Shown here: positions 1 through 5,704 of the stretch, piece after piece
Layout: each line of letters starts with the position of its first letter
Numbering within the stretch: the stretch's first letter is position 1
Assembly: GCA_902475475.1 (NCBI GenBank)
Contig: CABRZY010000082.1
Location: 1-7,560, forward strand
Origin: an uncultured Collinsella sp.
GTDB lineage: Bacteria > Actinomycetota > Coriobacteriia > Coriobacteriales > Coriobacteriaceae
Length of the DNA stretch: 7,560 nucleotides
Direction: 5' to 3'
The notes under the pieces: model-generated
What the model saw: only the letters and a program-made list of their open reading frames with translations
Told to the model about the DNA's origin: nothing
Databases searched by the model: none
Position numbers and translations under genes: made by a program

Positions 1-606
1 AATCACGACGCGCTTACCTGCCAGGTCCTGAGGCGCGGGGTCGAGCACCTCGCAGACGGCCTCGACGATGTCCTCGGGCTCGCTCATTCGACCCGTGTCC
101 ACGTCGCCGCAGGCAAGGTAGCCGCTGCCGGGTCCCACCACATGGACGCCACGGTCACGCAACGTGGCCATGTTGGCCTGCGTCGCCGGAGCCTTCCACA
201 TGCCGTTGTTCATAGCGGGTGCGACCACGATAGGTCGCGGCGTGGCAAGCAGCGTAGTTGAGATGAGGTCATCGGCGATACCGTTGGCCATCTTGGCGAT
301 GATATTGGCCGTCGCGGGCGCCACGACCACTAGATCGGGCTCCTGCGCCAGCGAAATGTGGTGGATGGGGTCGGAGGGGTCGTCGAACAGGCCCACGGCA
401 ACCGGCTCTTTGGTGAGCGCACGGAAAGTGAGCGGACCCACAAACTCGGTGGCATGCTCGCTCATAACGACCTTGACGCGCGCGCCGCGTTTTTGCAGTA
501 GGCGCACGATATTGCACGACTTATAGGCGGCGATCCCGCCGGTAATGCCCAGCAGGATCGTTTTTCCCTCAAGTTGCATTGAATTGTTGGATGCCGCCGT
601 CATCAT
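1..606 (-). CDS. coaBC: CoaBC (Dfp), N-terminal decarboxylase domain; 3' end beyond window
   Basis: Bifunctional CoA-biosynthesis enzyme. The N-terminal CoaC flavoprotein decarboxylates phosphopantothenoylcysteine; the C-terminal CoaB ligase joins cysteine to 4'-phosphopantothenate. The visible 202 residues cover essentially all of CoaC. They show the flavin-binding start KTILLGITGGIAAYKS (15-30), catalytic His83 in HHIS, APATAN (96-101), PAMNNGMW (130-137; Asn133 is the family's conserved Asn), and ACGD...GRM with Cys166 as the likely proton donor. GKRVVI at the left edge matches the beginning of the CoaB domain, so the gene runs off the window rather than being truncated. The start at 606 directly abuts the upstream TAA stop (607-609). 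An AAGGAA site at 613-618 lies 6 bases upstream. ATG at 603 and Met10 (ATG 577-579) are alternative starts, but Met10 lacks a good ribosome site. Identification is firm; the fused architecture is inferred from the last visible residues. Confidence 0.95.
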   Translation of the reverse strand, partial: MMTAASNNSMQLEGKTILLGITGGIAAYKSCNIVRLLQKRGARVKVVMSEHATEFVGPLTFRALTKEPVAVGLFDDPSDPIHHISLAQEPDLVVVAPATANIIAKMANGIADDLISTTLLATPRPIVVAPAMNNGMWKAPATQANMATLRDRGVHVVGPGSGYLACGDVDTGRMSEPEDIVEAVCEVLDPAPQDLAGKRVVI

Positions 607-1326
607 TTAAGCTTCCTTGCTGGGAAGCACCAGCAGGCGGTGGCAGTACGGGCAGTGCGTAATCTCACTACCGTCGTGGTTGAGGTCGCTCATGGACGAT
701 GCCTGCAGCGCGGTGTGGCAGACTGTGGGGATGTTGCCCTGGATGGTCTCGACGGCCAGGCCGCGGAACTGCTTGAGCAGATGCTCGTAGTCGGTGAGCA
801 CGTCGGCCGGCAGCGTGGCGGCAAGCGCGGTGCGTTCCTTAGTGGCGGCGTCAATCTGAGCCTGCAGGTCGGCAGCCTTAGTGCGGGCGGCCTTGGTATC
901 GGCCTTCACGCCCTCCTCGAACTTGGCGATGATGGCCTGCGCGCGGGCCTCGCGGTCGAGCGCCTCCTTATGGGCGACAACAACGTCCTTGCGGGTGTGC
1001 TCAATCTTGTCCAGGCGCTTGGCCAGGGTGGCGAGCTCGTTTTCCAGGTCCTGTACCTCGCGGTAGTCGGAGCCGTCAACGTGGCGCTTCTTAGCGGCCT
1101 CGATGGCGTTATTGGTCTGAATCTCGGTGGTGTTGAGATCGTCGAGCTCAATGTCCAGATCCTTGCGCTGGGCGTAGAGCTTGGTCATCTCGGACTTGAG
1201 CTTCACATAGGTCTTGCGCTTGGAAGCGAGCTCCTTGAGCTCCGGCATATTGGCAAGTTCGCTCTTGTTGCGGGCGAGCTCCAAATCGATCTGTTGCAGC
1301 TTGAGTAGCGTAGCGCCGGCGCTCAT
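607..1326 (-). CDS. Coiled-coil protein with C-terminal zinc ribbon (DUF164/C4-type zinc ribbon family)
   Basis: A 239-residue protein of the widespread C4-type zinc-ribbon family, whose biochemical role is not established. Residues about 5-170 are a long charged helical coiled coil rich in Lys, Glu, Ala and Leu. It contains the family-like segment GSDYREVQDLENEL (85-98). Next comes LPADVLTDYEHLLKQFRGLA (172-191), then a C-terminal ribbon. The second knuckle is intact (HCPYCH, Cys225 and Cys228). The first keeps only Cys203 (PTVCH), with Pro at the place of the usual first Cys. The frame is open back to 1362, but the ATG at 1326 is preferred because AAAGGAG (1334-1340) sits 7 bases upstream and it forms a 4-base ATGA overlap with the nif3 stop. 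Nif3 next to this family is a recurrent pairing, for example Rv2230c/Rv2229c in Mycobacterium tuberculosis. Family membership is confident; a nucleic-acid or scaffold role would be speculation. Confidence 0.88.
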   Translation of the reverse strand: MSAGATLLKLQQIDLELARNKSELANMPELKELASKRKTYVKLKSEMTKLYAQRKDLDIELDDLNTTEIQTNNAIEAAKKRHVDGSDYREVQDLENELATLAKRLDKIEHTRKDVVVAHKEALDREARAQAIIAKFEEGVKADTKAARTKAADLQAQIDAATKERTALAATLPADVLTDYEHLLKQFRGLAVETIQGNIPTVCHTALQASSMSDLNHDGSEITHCPYCHRLLVLPSKEA

Positions 1327-2132
1327 AAGTTCTCTCCTTTTGTCACAGTCCACCATTGGCAAGGGTTCAGTATTTTAATCGCATGACGGGGGTCGACCCC
1401 TGCGTCAACTGCAGAGTTCATCAAGATATCCACGAACGGCTCCTCGGAGCGGTCGTGGCCGAGCAGGGTGACGCCCAGACCGCGCAGCGCTAGGTCCTGC
1501 GCCACGTGGTAACCGGCCTCTCCGGTCACGATGACATCCGCACTGGCGGCGATGGCAAGCTCACCAAAGTCGCCGAGGGAGCCACCCAGAATGGCGACGG
1601 TGCGGCACGGGCGCTCGGCATCGCCCCATACGCGCGGGTCGCTTCCGAAGACCATGGCAGCACGGGCGGCAAGATCGCGCAGCGTGCACGGGTCGTCGAG
1701 CGTTGCAAGCGCGCCCAGACCGGTCGCCTCGGGGTCGTCCATGTGCTCCAGCGAGCTCACGGGCGCGGCGCCCAGCAGCTCACTTAGGCAGGCACGCGCC
1801 TCGTGCGAGCGGTCCAGATTGGTATGGAGCGAAATAATGCTCACGCCGCTGCGGGCGGCCTCGTAGAGTGCCGCGCTGCACTGGGGGCGCGACGCATCCG
1901 CCGGACAAAAGGCCTCGGGCGCCTTGATATAGATAGGATGATGCGTCAGCAGCACGTTAGCGCCGGCCTCGAGAGCGCGGTGCACGTTGGCCTCGGTTGC
2001 ATCGAGCGCACAGGCCACGCCGGTGACCTTGGCTGCAGGGTCTCCAACGGACAGGCCTACATGGTCCCAGGGTTCAGCATCCGTCTTGGGATAGCGCACC
2101 AGCAGGGCGCGCTCGAGCTCGGCGACAATCAT
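1323..2132 (-). CDS. Nif3-like dinuclear metal center protein (GTP cyclohydrolase I type 2 homolog)
   Basis: A 269-residue member of the NIF3/YbgI family, whose members form toroidal hexamers with a two-metal site in each subunit. Family motifs appear in order: WDHVGLSVG (22-30), ALDATEANV (42-50), THHPIY (63-68), HTNLD (103-107), TGEAGYH (203-209) and GHDRSEE (225-231). The expected metal ligands are all present: His64, His65, Asp107, His226 and Glu230. The length matches the short form of the family, without the roughly 100-residue PII-like insert found in some Gram-positive homologs. The usual GHYATE motif reads GHDRSE, which keeps the ligands and changes the residues between them. The ATG overlaps the cysteine desulfurase stop by 4 bases (ATGA), and a weak AGGTG site (2137-2141) lies 4 bases upstream, so coupled translation is likely. 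The cellular role is unsettled; the GTP cyclohydrolase label found in databases is weakly supported for most members. Confidence 0.92.
   Translation of the reverse strand: MIVAELERALLVRYPKTDAEPWDHVGLSVGDPAAKVTGVACALDATEANVHRALEAGANVLLTHHPIYIKAPEAFCPADASRPQCSAALYEAARSGVSIISLHTNLDRSHEARACLSELLGAAPVSSLEHMDDPEATGLGALATLDDPCTLRDLAARAAMVFGSDPRVWGDAERPCRTVAILGGSLGDFGELAIAASADVIVTGEAGYHVAQDLALRGLGVTLLGHDRSEEPFVDILMNSAVDAGVDPRHAIKILNPCQWWTVTKGENL
1334..1340 (-). promoter_or_regulatory. Shine-Dalgarno site deciding the zinc-ribbon protein start
   Basis: AAAGGAG lies 7 bases before the ATG at 1326, inside the last codons of nif3. It supports this start rather than the in-frame ATG at 1362, which would add 12 residues (MPMVDCDKRREL) not expected for the family. 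Confidence 0.85.
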
Positions 2133-3307
2133 GCGGCACCTACGATCGAAAGCAGTGCCTGGGCAAAGTCGTCCAGGTCGGCAGAGTTCACGCGATCATC
2201 GAATGAGATGCGCAGTGCGCCCAGCGCCTGCTCGCGGCCGATGCCCATGGCGCTGAGCACGTGGCTCGGGTCCATGCTGCCGCTCGAGCAAGCCGATCCG
2301 GCCGAAACCTCAAAGCCGGCGGCGTCGAGCTTGATGATGAGCTCCTCGGAGTCCATGCCGTCGACGTAGATTGAAACCATACCCGGCAGACGATCGGCCT
2401 GCGCGTAGTCGCCCATCGTGGCGTGAATGCGAGGATGGGCCGTAAGCGTGGCGTAGAGCTTGTCGGAAAGGGCCTGCAGCGTCGCACGCTCCTGGCCCAC
2501 ATTCGGCAGCAACACGGAAGCGACTGCGGCAAAAGCCAGCTGCGTGCGCAGATCCTGCGTACCGGCGCGACGGCCGGCTTCCTGTCCACCGCCAAAGATG
2601 CGCGGACGCAGCGGCGTGCGGTTCTTAAGGTAGAGCGCGCCGGATGCCACAGGGCCGCCGATCTTGTGCGCGGCAACGGTCATAGCATCGACGCCCAGCT
2701 CGGTGACATCGAGCGGAATATGCAAGTAGCCCTGGATGGCATCGGTATGAAACAGGGCGCCGGCAGCATGTGCGGCGGCGGCCAGCTCGCGGATGGGCTG
2801 CACCACGCCGGTCTCGTTGTTGGCGACCATAATGCTCACGAGCGCCACGTCGTCGCCTAGCAAGTCGCTCAGCGCGGCAGGCTCGATGTAGCCCGTACGA
2901 CAGGGCTGCACCAGGTCGACGGTAAAGCCGGCGGCGCGCAGCAGCGGCAGGTTATCCAGAATCGAATCGTGCTCGATCGCCGACACGATCACGCGGTCTC
3001 GCTTGCGATTGCGCTGACGAGCGCCCTCGGCAAGACCGAGGAGCGCCAGCTGGTTGGCCTCGGTACCGCCGTTGGTCAGGACGATCTCAGACGGGCGGAC
3101 GCGCGCGCCAAAGCTACGGGCGATCTCGCGGCGAGCAACCTCCAGACGCGCGGCGGCCTTGCGGCCGAGCGAATGCAGTGAGTTGGGGTTGACGCCGGCA
3201 AGCTCGCTGTCGTCGTACTCGCGCTGCGCAAGGAGCGCCTCGGCGCGCATGGGCGTCGAGGCGGCATAGTCAAGATTCACGGGTATGCGGTTTTGACCTG
3301 CGGTCAT
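2129..3307 (-). CDS. Cysteine desulfurase, NifS/IscS family
   Basis: A PLP-dependent enzyme that removes sulfur from L-cysteine, giving alanine and an enzyme-bound persulfide for Fe-S clusters, thiolated tRNA or other sulfur cofactors. The 392 residues match the family's usual 380-400. Visible motifs are NLDYAASTP (11-19), NGGTEANQLAL (79-89), the PLP-stacking His113 in IEHDSIL, ANNETGVVQP (162-171), HTDAIQ with Asp189 (187-192), the Schiff-base Lys215 in AAHKIGGP, GGGQEAGRRAGTQDL (239-253), and the active-site loop SAGSACSSG with Cys340 followed by PSHVLSAMG. The loop after Lys215 reads GGPVASGALYL, where the family normally has GPKGxGxLY. ATG at 3307 is 6 bases after the rpe stop; AGGAGG (3319-3324) lies 11 bases upstream, somewhat far but the best site available. 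No IscU/SufU, MnmA or ThiI gene adjoins it, so the sulfur acceptor cannot be named and I do not choose between nifS, iscS and other symbols. Confidence 0.95.
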   Translation of the reverse strand: MTAGQNRIPVNLDYAASTPMRAEALLAQREYDDSELAGVNPNSLHSLGRKAAARLEVARREIARSFGARVRPSEIVLTNGGTEANQLALLGLAEGARQRNRKRDRVIVSAIEHDSILDNLPLLRAAGFTVDLVQPCRTGYIEPAALSDLLGDDVALVSIMVANNETGVVQPIRELAAAAHAAGALFHTDAIQGYLHIPLDVTELGVDAMTVAAHKIGGPVASGALYLKNRTPLRPRIFGGGQEAGRRAGTQDLRTQLAFAAVASVLLPNVGQERATLQALSDKLYATLTAHPRIHATMGDYAQADRLPGMVSIYVDGMDSEELIIKLDAAGFEVSAGSACSSGSMDPSHVLSAMGIGREQALGALRISFDDRVNSADLDDFAQALLSIVGAA

Positions 3308-3313
3308 AAGGGT

Positions 3314-3985
3314 TTATGCCTCCTGTGCGGCCTCGTTGCCCAGCTTCTGCAGCAGTGCAACCTCGGCGGCGGGATCTTCGGACTTAAATACGGCGGAGCC
3401 GGCTACGAGCACGTTGGCGCCGGCCTTGACGACCTCGGCGATGTTCTTGGAAGAGATACCGCCATCGACCTCGATCAGGGGCGACACGCCGTGGCGCTCG
3501 CACACGGCCGTAAGCTCGTGAAGTTTGGCGATGGTACCGGGGATAAAGCTCTGGCCTCCAAAGCCGGGGTTCACGCTCATCAGCAGCACCATATCGACGA
3601 CGTCGATGATGCTCTCGAGTACGCACACGGGGGTGGCGGGGTTGAGCACCACGCCGGCCTTGACGCCGCGCTGCTGCAGATGGGTGAGCGTGCGGTGCAG
3701 GTGCGTGGAAGCCTCGTAGTGCACGGTGATCATGTCGGCACCGGCGTCGGCGTACCAATCGACCGTCTCGTCGGGGTTCGACACCATCAGGTGCGCATCG
3801 ACCGGAACATCGGTGGAGCGCTTGACGGCCCTAAGGATGTCAACGCCAAAGGTGAGGTTGCCGGTAAAGTGACCGTCCATGACGTCGAAGTGCACGTAGT
3901 CGGCGCCGGCAATCTTGTCGAGCTCGCCCTTCAGGTTGGCCATGTCGGCCGAGAGGATGGACGGAGCGATTTTGATGGAACCCAT
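3314..3985 (-). CDS. rpe: Ribulose-phosphate 3-epimerase
   Basis: A cytosolic TIM-barrel enzyme that interconverts D-ribulose 5-phosphate and D-xylulose 5-phosphate in the non-oxidative pentose phosphate pathway. At 223 residues it has the normal family length. The N-terminal IAPSILSADMANL (6-18) carries substrate-binding Ser9. Metal ligands are His32 and Asp34 (HFDVMDGHF), His65 (DAHLMV) and Asp174 (EVDGGI); Asp34 and Asp174 are the paired acid/base residues. MSVNPGFGGQ (136-145) and the phosphate-binding segments DGGISSKN (174-181) and VAGSAVF (194-200) are intact. The conserved MDGHFVPNLTFG reads MDGHFTGNLTFG here, a mild departure. ATG at 3985 has AGAAAGG (3994-4000) 8 bases upstream and begins 18 bases after the gpsA stop, the largest gap in the window. 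The next gene, the cysteine desulfurase, starts 6 bases after the rpe stop. Identification is secure. Confidence 0.97.
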   Translation of the reverse strand: MGSIKIAPSILSADMANLKGELDKIAGADYVHFDVMDGHFTGNLTFGVDILRAVKRSTDVPVDAHLMVSNPDETVDWYADAGADMITVHYEASTHLHRTLTHLQQRGVKAGVVLNPATPVCVLESIIDVVDMVLLMSVNPGFGGQSFIPGTIAKLHELTAVCERHGVSPLIEVDGGISSKNIAEVVKAGANVLVAGSAVFKSEDPAAEVALLQKLGNEAAQEA

Positions 3986-4003
3986 GGTAGTAGCCTTTCT
4001 GCG

Positions 4004-5011
4004 CTAGTCGGCGAGTCCGTAGAACTCTTGAGAGGGGACGCGGTCGGTGAGAATCTCGAGCGCCCTATCCAAAGTAACACCGTTGTAGAGCGTTTGCTCC
4101 ACGGCAAAGGTGAGCGGAATGTCTACGCCCAGTGAACGGGCGAGTTCGCTGACACTGCGGGCCGCGACGGCACCCTCGACCACCATATGCGTGCGGGCCT
4201 GGTACTCGTCGAGCGACACGCCGTGGGCAAACTCGAAGCCAAAGGTGCGGTTGCGCGAATGCTCGGAGGTGCAGGTGGCGATAAGGTCGCCCATGCCGGC
4301 AAGTCCCATGCAAGTCATGGCCTGACCGCCGCGGGCGTGCACCAGGCGGCTGATCTCTGCCAGGCCGCGCGTCATGATAAGAGCAAGCGTGTTGTCGCCC
4401 GCGCCGGTACCGGCAGAGATGCCGCACACGATGGCGATGACGTTTTTCATGGCGCCGCATACCTCGACGCCGGTCATGTCCTGCGACAGGTAGATGCGGA
4501 AGGCCGTGGAAAGCAGCAGTTCCTTAAAGGTCTCCCCCACTTGCTGGTCTTCACTGGCGATGACGGCAGCCGAAAGCCCGCCGCGGCAGATTTCCTCGGC
4601 ATGGTTGGGGCCCGAGAGCGCCGCCACGCGCGCTTCGTTGCCGATCTCGCTGACGATGACCTCACTCATGAGCAGGCCGGACTCGGGCTCGATGCCCTTG
4701 GTGAGGCACAGAACCGGCGTCTCGTCCGCGATGAACGGCGCCGCCTGGTGGCAGACGTCGCGCAGATGCGTCGAAGGCACGGCAAAGATGATCGCATCAG
4801 CACCGTCGAACGCCTGGGCCAGGTCCGTCGTGGCGACAGCGTTTTCCGGCAGCACGTAGTCCACCAGATAGCGGGGGTTGCGATGCTCGCCGTTGATGCC
4901 GGCGGCCGTCTGCTCGCTATGGGCCCACATGGTCACGCGCTCGGCTCGCGCAGCGGCAAGTCCGGCGACGGCGGTTCCCCAGGAGCCGGAGCCAATCAGC
5001 GCAACATTCAT
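4004..5011 (-). CDS. gpsA: Glycerol-3-phosphate dehydrogenase [NAD(P)+]
   Basis: Reduces dihydroxyacetone phosphate to sn-glycerol-3-phosphate, the backbone of membrane phospholipids. The 335-residue protein has the expected two-domain layout. The N-terminal Rossmann fold carries IGSGSWGTA (6-14), FAVPS (76-80) and TKGIE with Lys105. The linker segment is SGPNHAEE (133-140). The all-helical C-terminal domain contains CGAMKNVIAI with catalytic Lys189, GTGAGDNTLALIMTRG (201-216), GLAGMGDLIATC with Asp242 (236-247) and SRNRTFG (252-258). No key residue is missing. ATG at 5011 is set by AGGAG (5018-5022) 6 bases upstream; this site overlaps the plsY stop codon TAG (5021-5023), leaving only 9 bases between the genes. 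Its product is the direct acyl acceptor of the neighbouring PlsY, so the adjacency makes metabolic sense. Identification is secure. Confidence 0.98.
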   Translation of the reverse strand: MNVALIGSGSWGTAVAGLAAARAERVTMWAHSEQTAAGINGEHRNPRYLVDYVLPENAVATTDLAQAFDGADAIIFAVPSTHLRDVCHQAAPFIADETPVLCLTKGIEPESGLLMSEVIVSEIGNEARVAALSGPNHAEEICRGGLSAAVIASEDQQVGETFKELLLSTAFRIYLSQDMTGVEVCGAMKNVIAIVCGISAGTGAGDNTLALIMTRGLAEISRLVHARGGQAMTCMGLAGMGDLIATCTSEHSRNRTFGFEFAHGVSLDEYQARTHMVVEGAVAARSVSELARSLGVDIPLTFAVEQTLYNGVTLDRALEILTDRVPSQEFYGLAD

Positions 5012-5017
5012 GACTCT

Positions 5018-5022
5018 CTCCT
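5018..5022 (-). promoter_or_regulatory. Shine-Dalgarno site of gpsA overlapping the plsY stop
   Basis: AGGAG lies 6 bases before the gpsA ATG, and its first two bases are part of the plsY stop codon TAG (5021-5023). The arrangement suggests that gpsA translation is tied to termination of plsY. Confidence 0.8.
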
Positions 5023-5704
5023 ACTTATCGTCGGGCTCGGTGACGCGCTTGGTAAACGAGAGCTTGGACTCCTTACCGGCCATGAGCTTTTTGATGTTCG
5101 CACGATGGGCCCACACTACGGTGATGCCGATCAGCGCCATGCAAAACTTGAGGCCCAGGCTGCTGTACGGAAAGACCGCGCAGGCAGCGATTGGAAGGCC
5201 GATGGCCGCGGCAAGCGAGCCCACCGACACAAACTTGGTGATGGCGACGGCCACGATAAACATGCCCAGCAGCGAAAGTCCGATGGGCCAGTACCAGGCA
5301 AGGATTACACCCAGGCCCACGGCGATACCCTTACCGCCGTGGAAGTTAAGGTAGGGAGAAAAGATGTGTCCCCACACCGCTGCCAGGCAAATGACGCCGA
5401 GCATCCAATCGCCGGTGGCACCGGGAGCCATAATGCTCACAGGGAAGCCATAGCCCACGCTCGCGATGAGTGGACGGGCGATAAGGACGCAGATGGCGCC
5501 CTTCAGGCAGTCGAGCAGCAGCGTGAGCGCGGCCACCTTGGGGCCGGCCACGCGCAGGGCGTTGGTGGTGCCGATGTTGCCGGAGCCCGCCTTGCGAATA
5601 TCCGTGTGGTTGAACACGCGGCCCAGGATCAGGCCAAACGGAATCGCTCCGATAAAGAACGAGACCACGGCGCAGATGGCGGTCAGCAGAATCGGATTAA
5701 GCAT
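5021..5704 (-). CDS. plsY: Acyl-phosphate:glycerol-3-phosphate acyltransferase PlsY
   Basis: A polytopic membrane enzyme that moves an acyl group from acyl-phosphate (made by PlsX, not in this window) to sn-glycerol-3-phosphate, giving lysophosphatidic acid. The 227-residue protein is largely hydrophobic with several membrane segments, at roughly 4-28, 55-82, 98-114, 127-156 and 162-198. The three family motifs are visible: AGSGNIGTTNALRVAG (39-54), the GGKG loop in GHIFSPYLNFHGGKGIAVGLG (112-132), and RANIKKLMAGKESK (201-214) near the C-terminus. The frame is open back to 5785, but ATG at 5704 is chosen because AAGGAG (5712-5717) lies 7 bases upstream and the N-terminus then begins with the first membrane helix. 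The start lies inside the end of der, overlapping it by 8 bases, and gpsA follows 9 bases after the stop. The der-plsY-gpsA order is a known arrangement in Gram-positive bacteria. Confidence 0.97.
   Translation of the reverse strand: MLNPILLTAICAVVSFFIGAIPFGLILGRVFNHTDIRKAGSGNIGTTNALRVAGPKVAALTLLLDCLKGAICVLIARPLIASVGYGFPVSIMAPGATGDWMLGVICLAAVWGHIFSPYLNFHGGKGIAVGLGVILAWYWPIGLSLLGMFIVAVAITKFVSVGSLAAAIGLPIAACAVFPYSSLGLKFCMALIGITVVWAHRANIKKLMAGKESKLSFTKRVTEPDDK

Noticed and set aside
1..606. Possibility that the left-edge gene is a truncated or pseudogene coaBC
   Set aside because: The frame is open to the window edge, all CoaC motifs are present, and the last residues (GKRVVI) match the start of the CoaB domain. 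The gene is simply cut by the window.
640..1308. A 222-codon plus-strand open frame, Leu/Gly/Val-rich, opposite the zinc-ribbon gene
   Set aside because: The Leu/Val-rich look comes from the complement of Lys/Glu/Ala/Asp codons in the coiled coil of the real gene. The sense gene has a strong ribosome site and a family match.
3986..4003. The 18-base gpsA/rpe gap as a promoter or terminator
   Set aside because: It is too short to hold a promoter or a hairpin with a T-run, and it contains the rpe ribosome site AGAAAGG.
3293..4135. A 280-codon plus-strand open frame opposite rpe
   Set aside because: Antisense to the well-supported rpe gene. The product is low-complexity Gly/Val/His/Asp-rich sequence with no motif, and the frame follows codon bias of the real gene.
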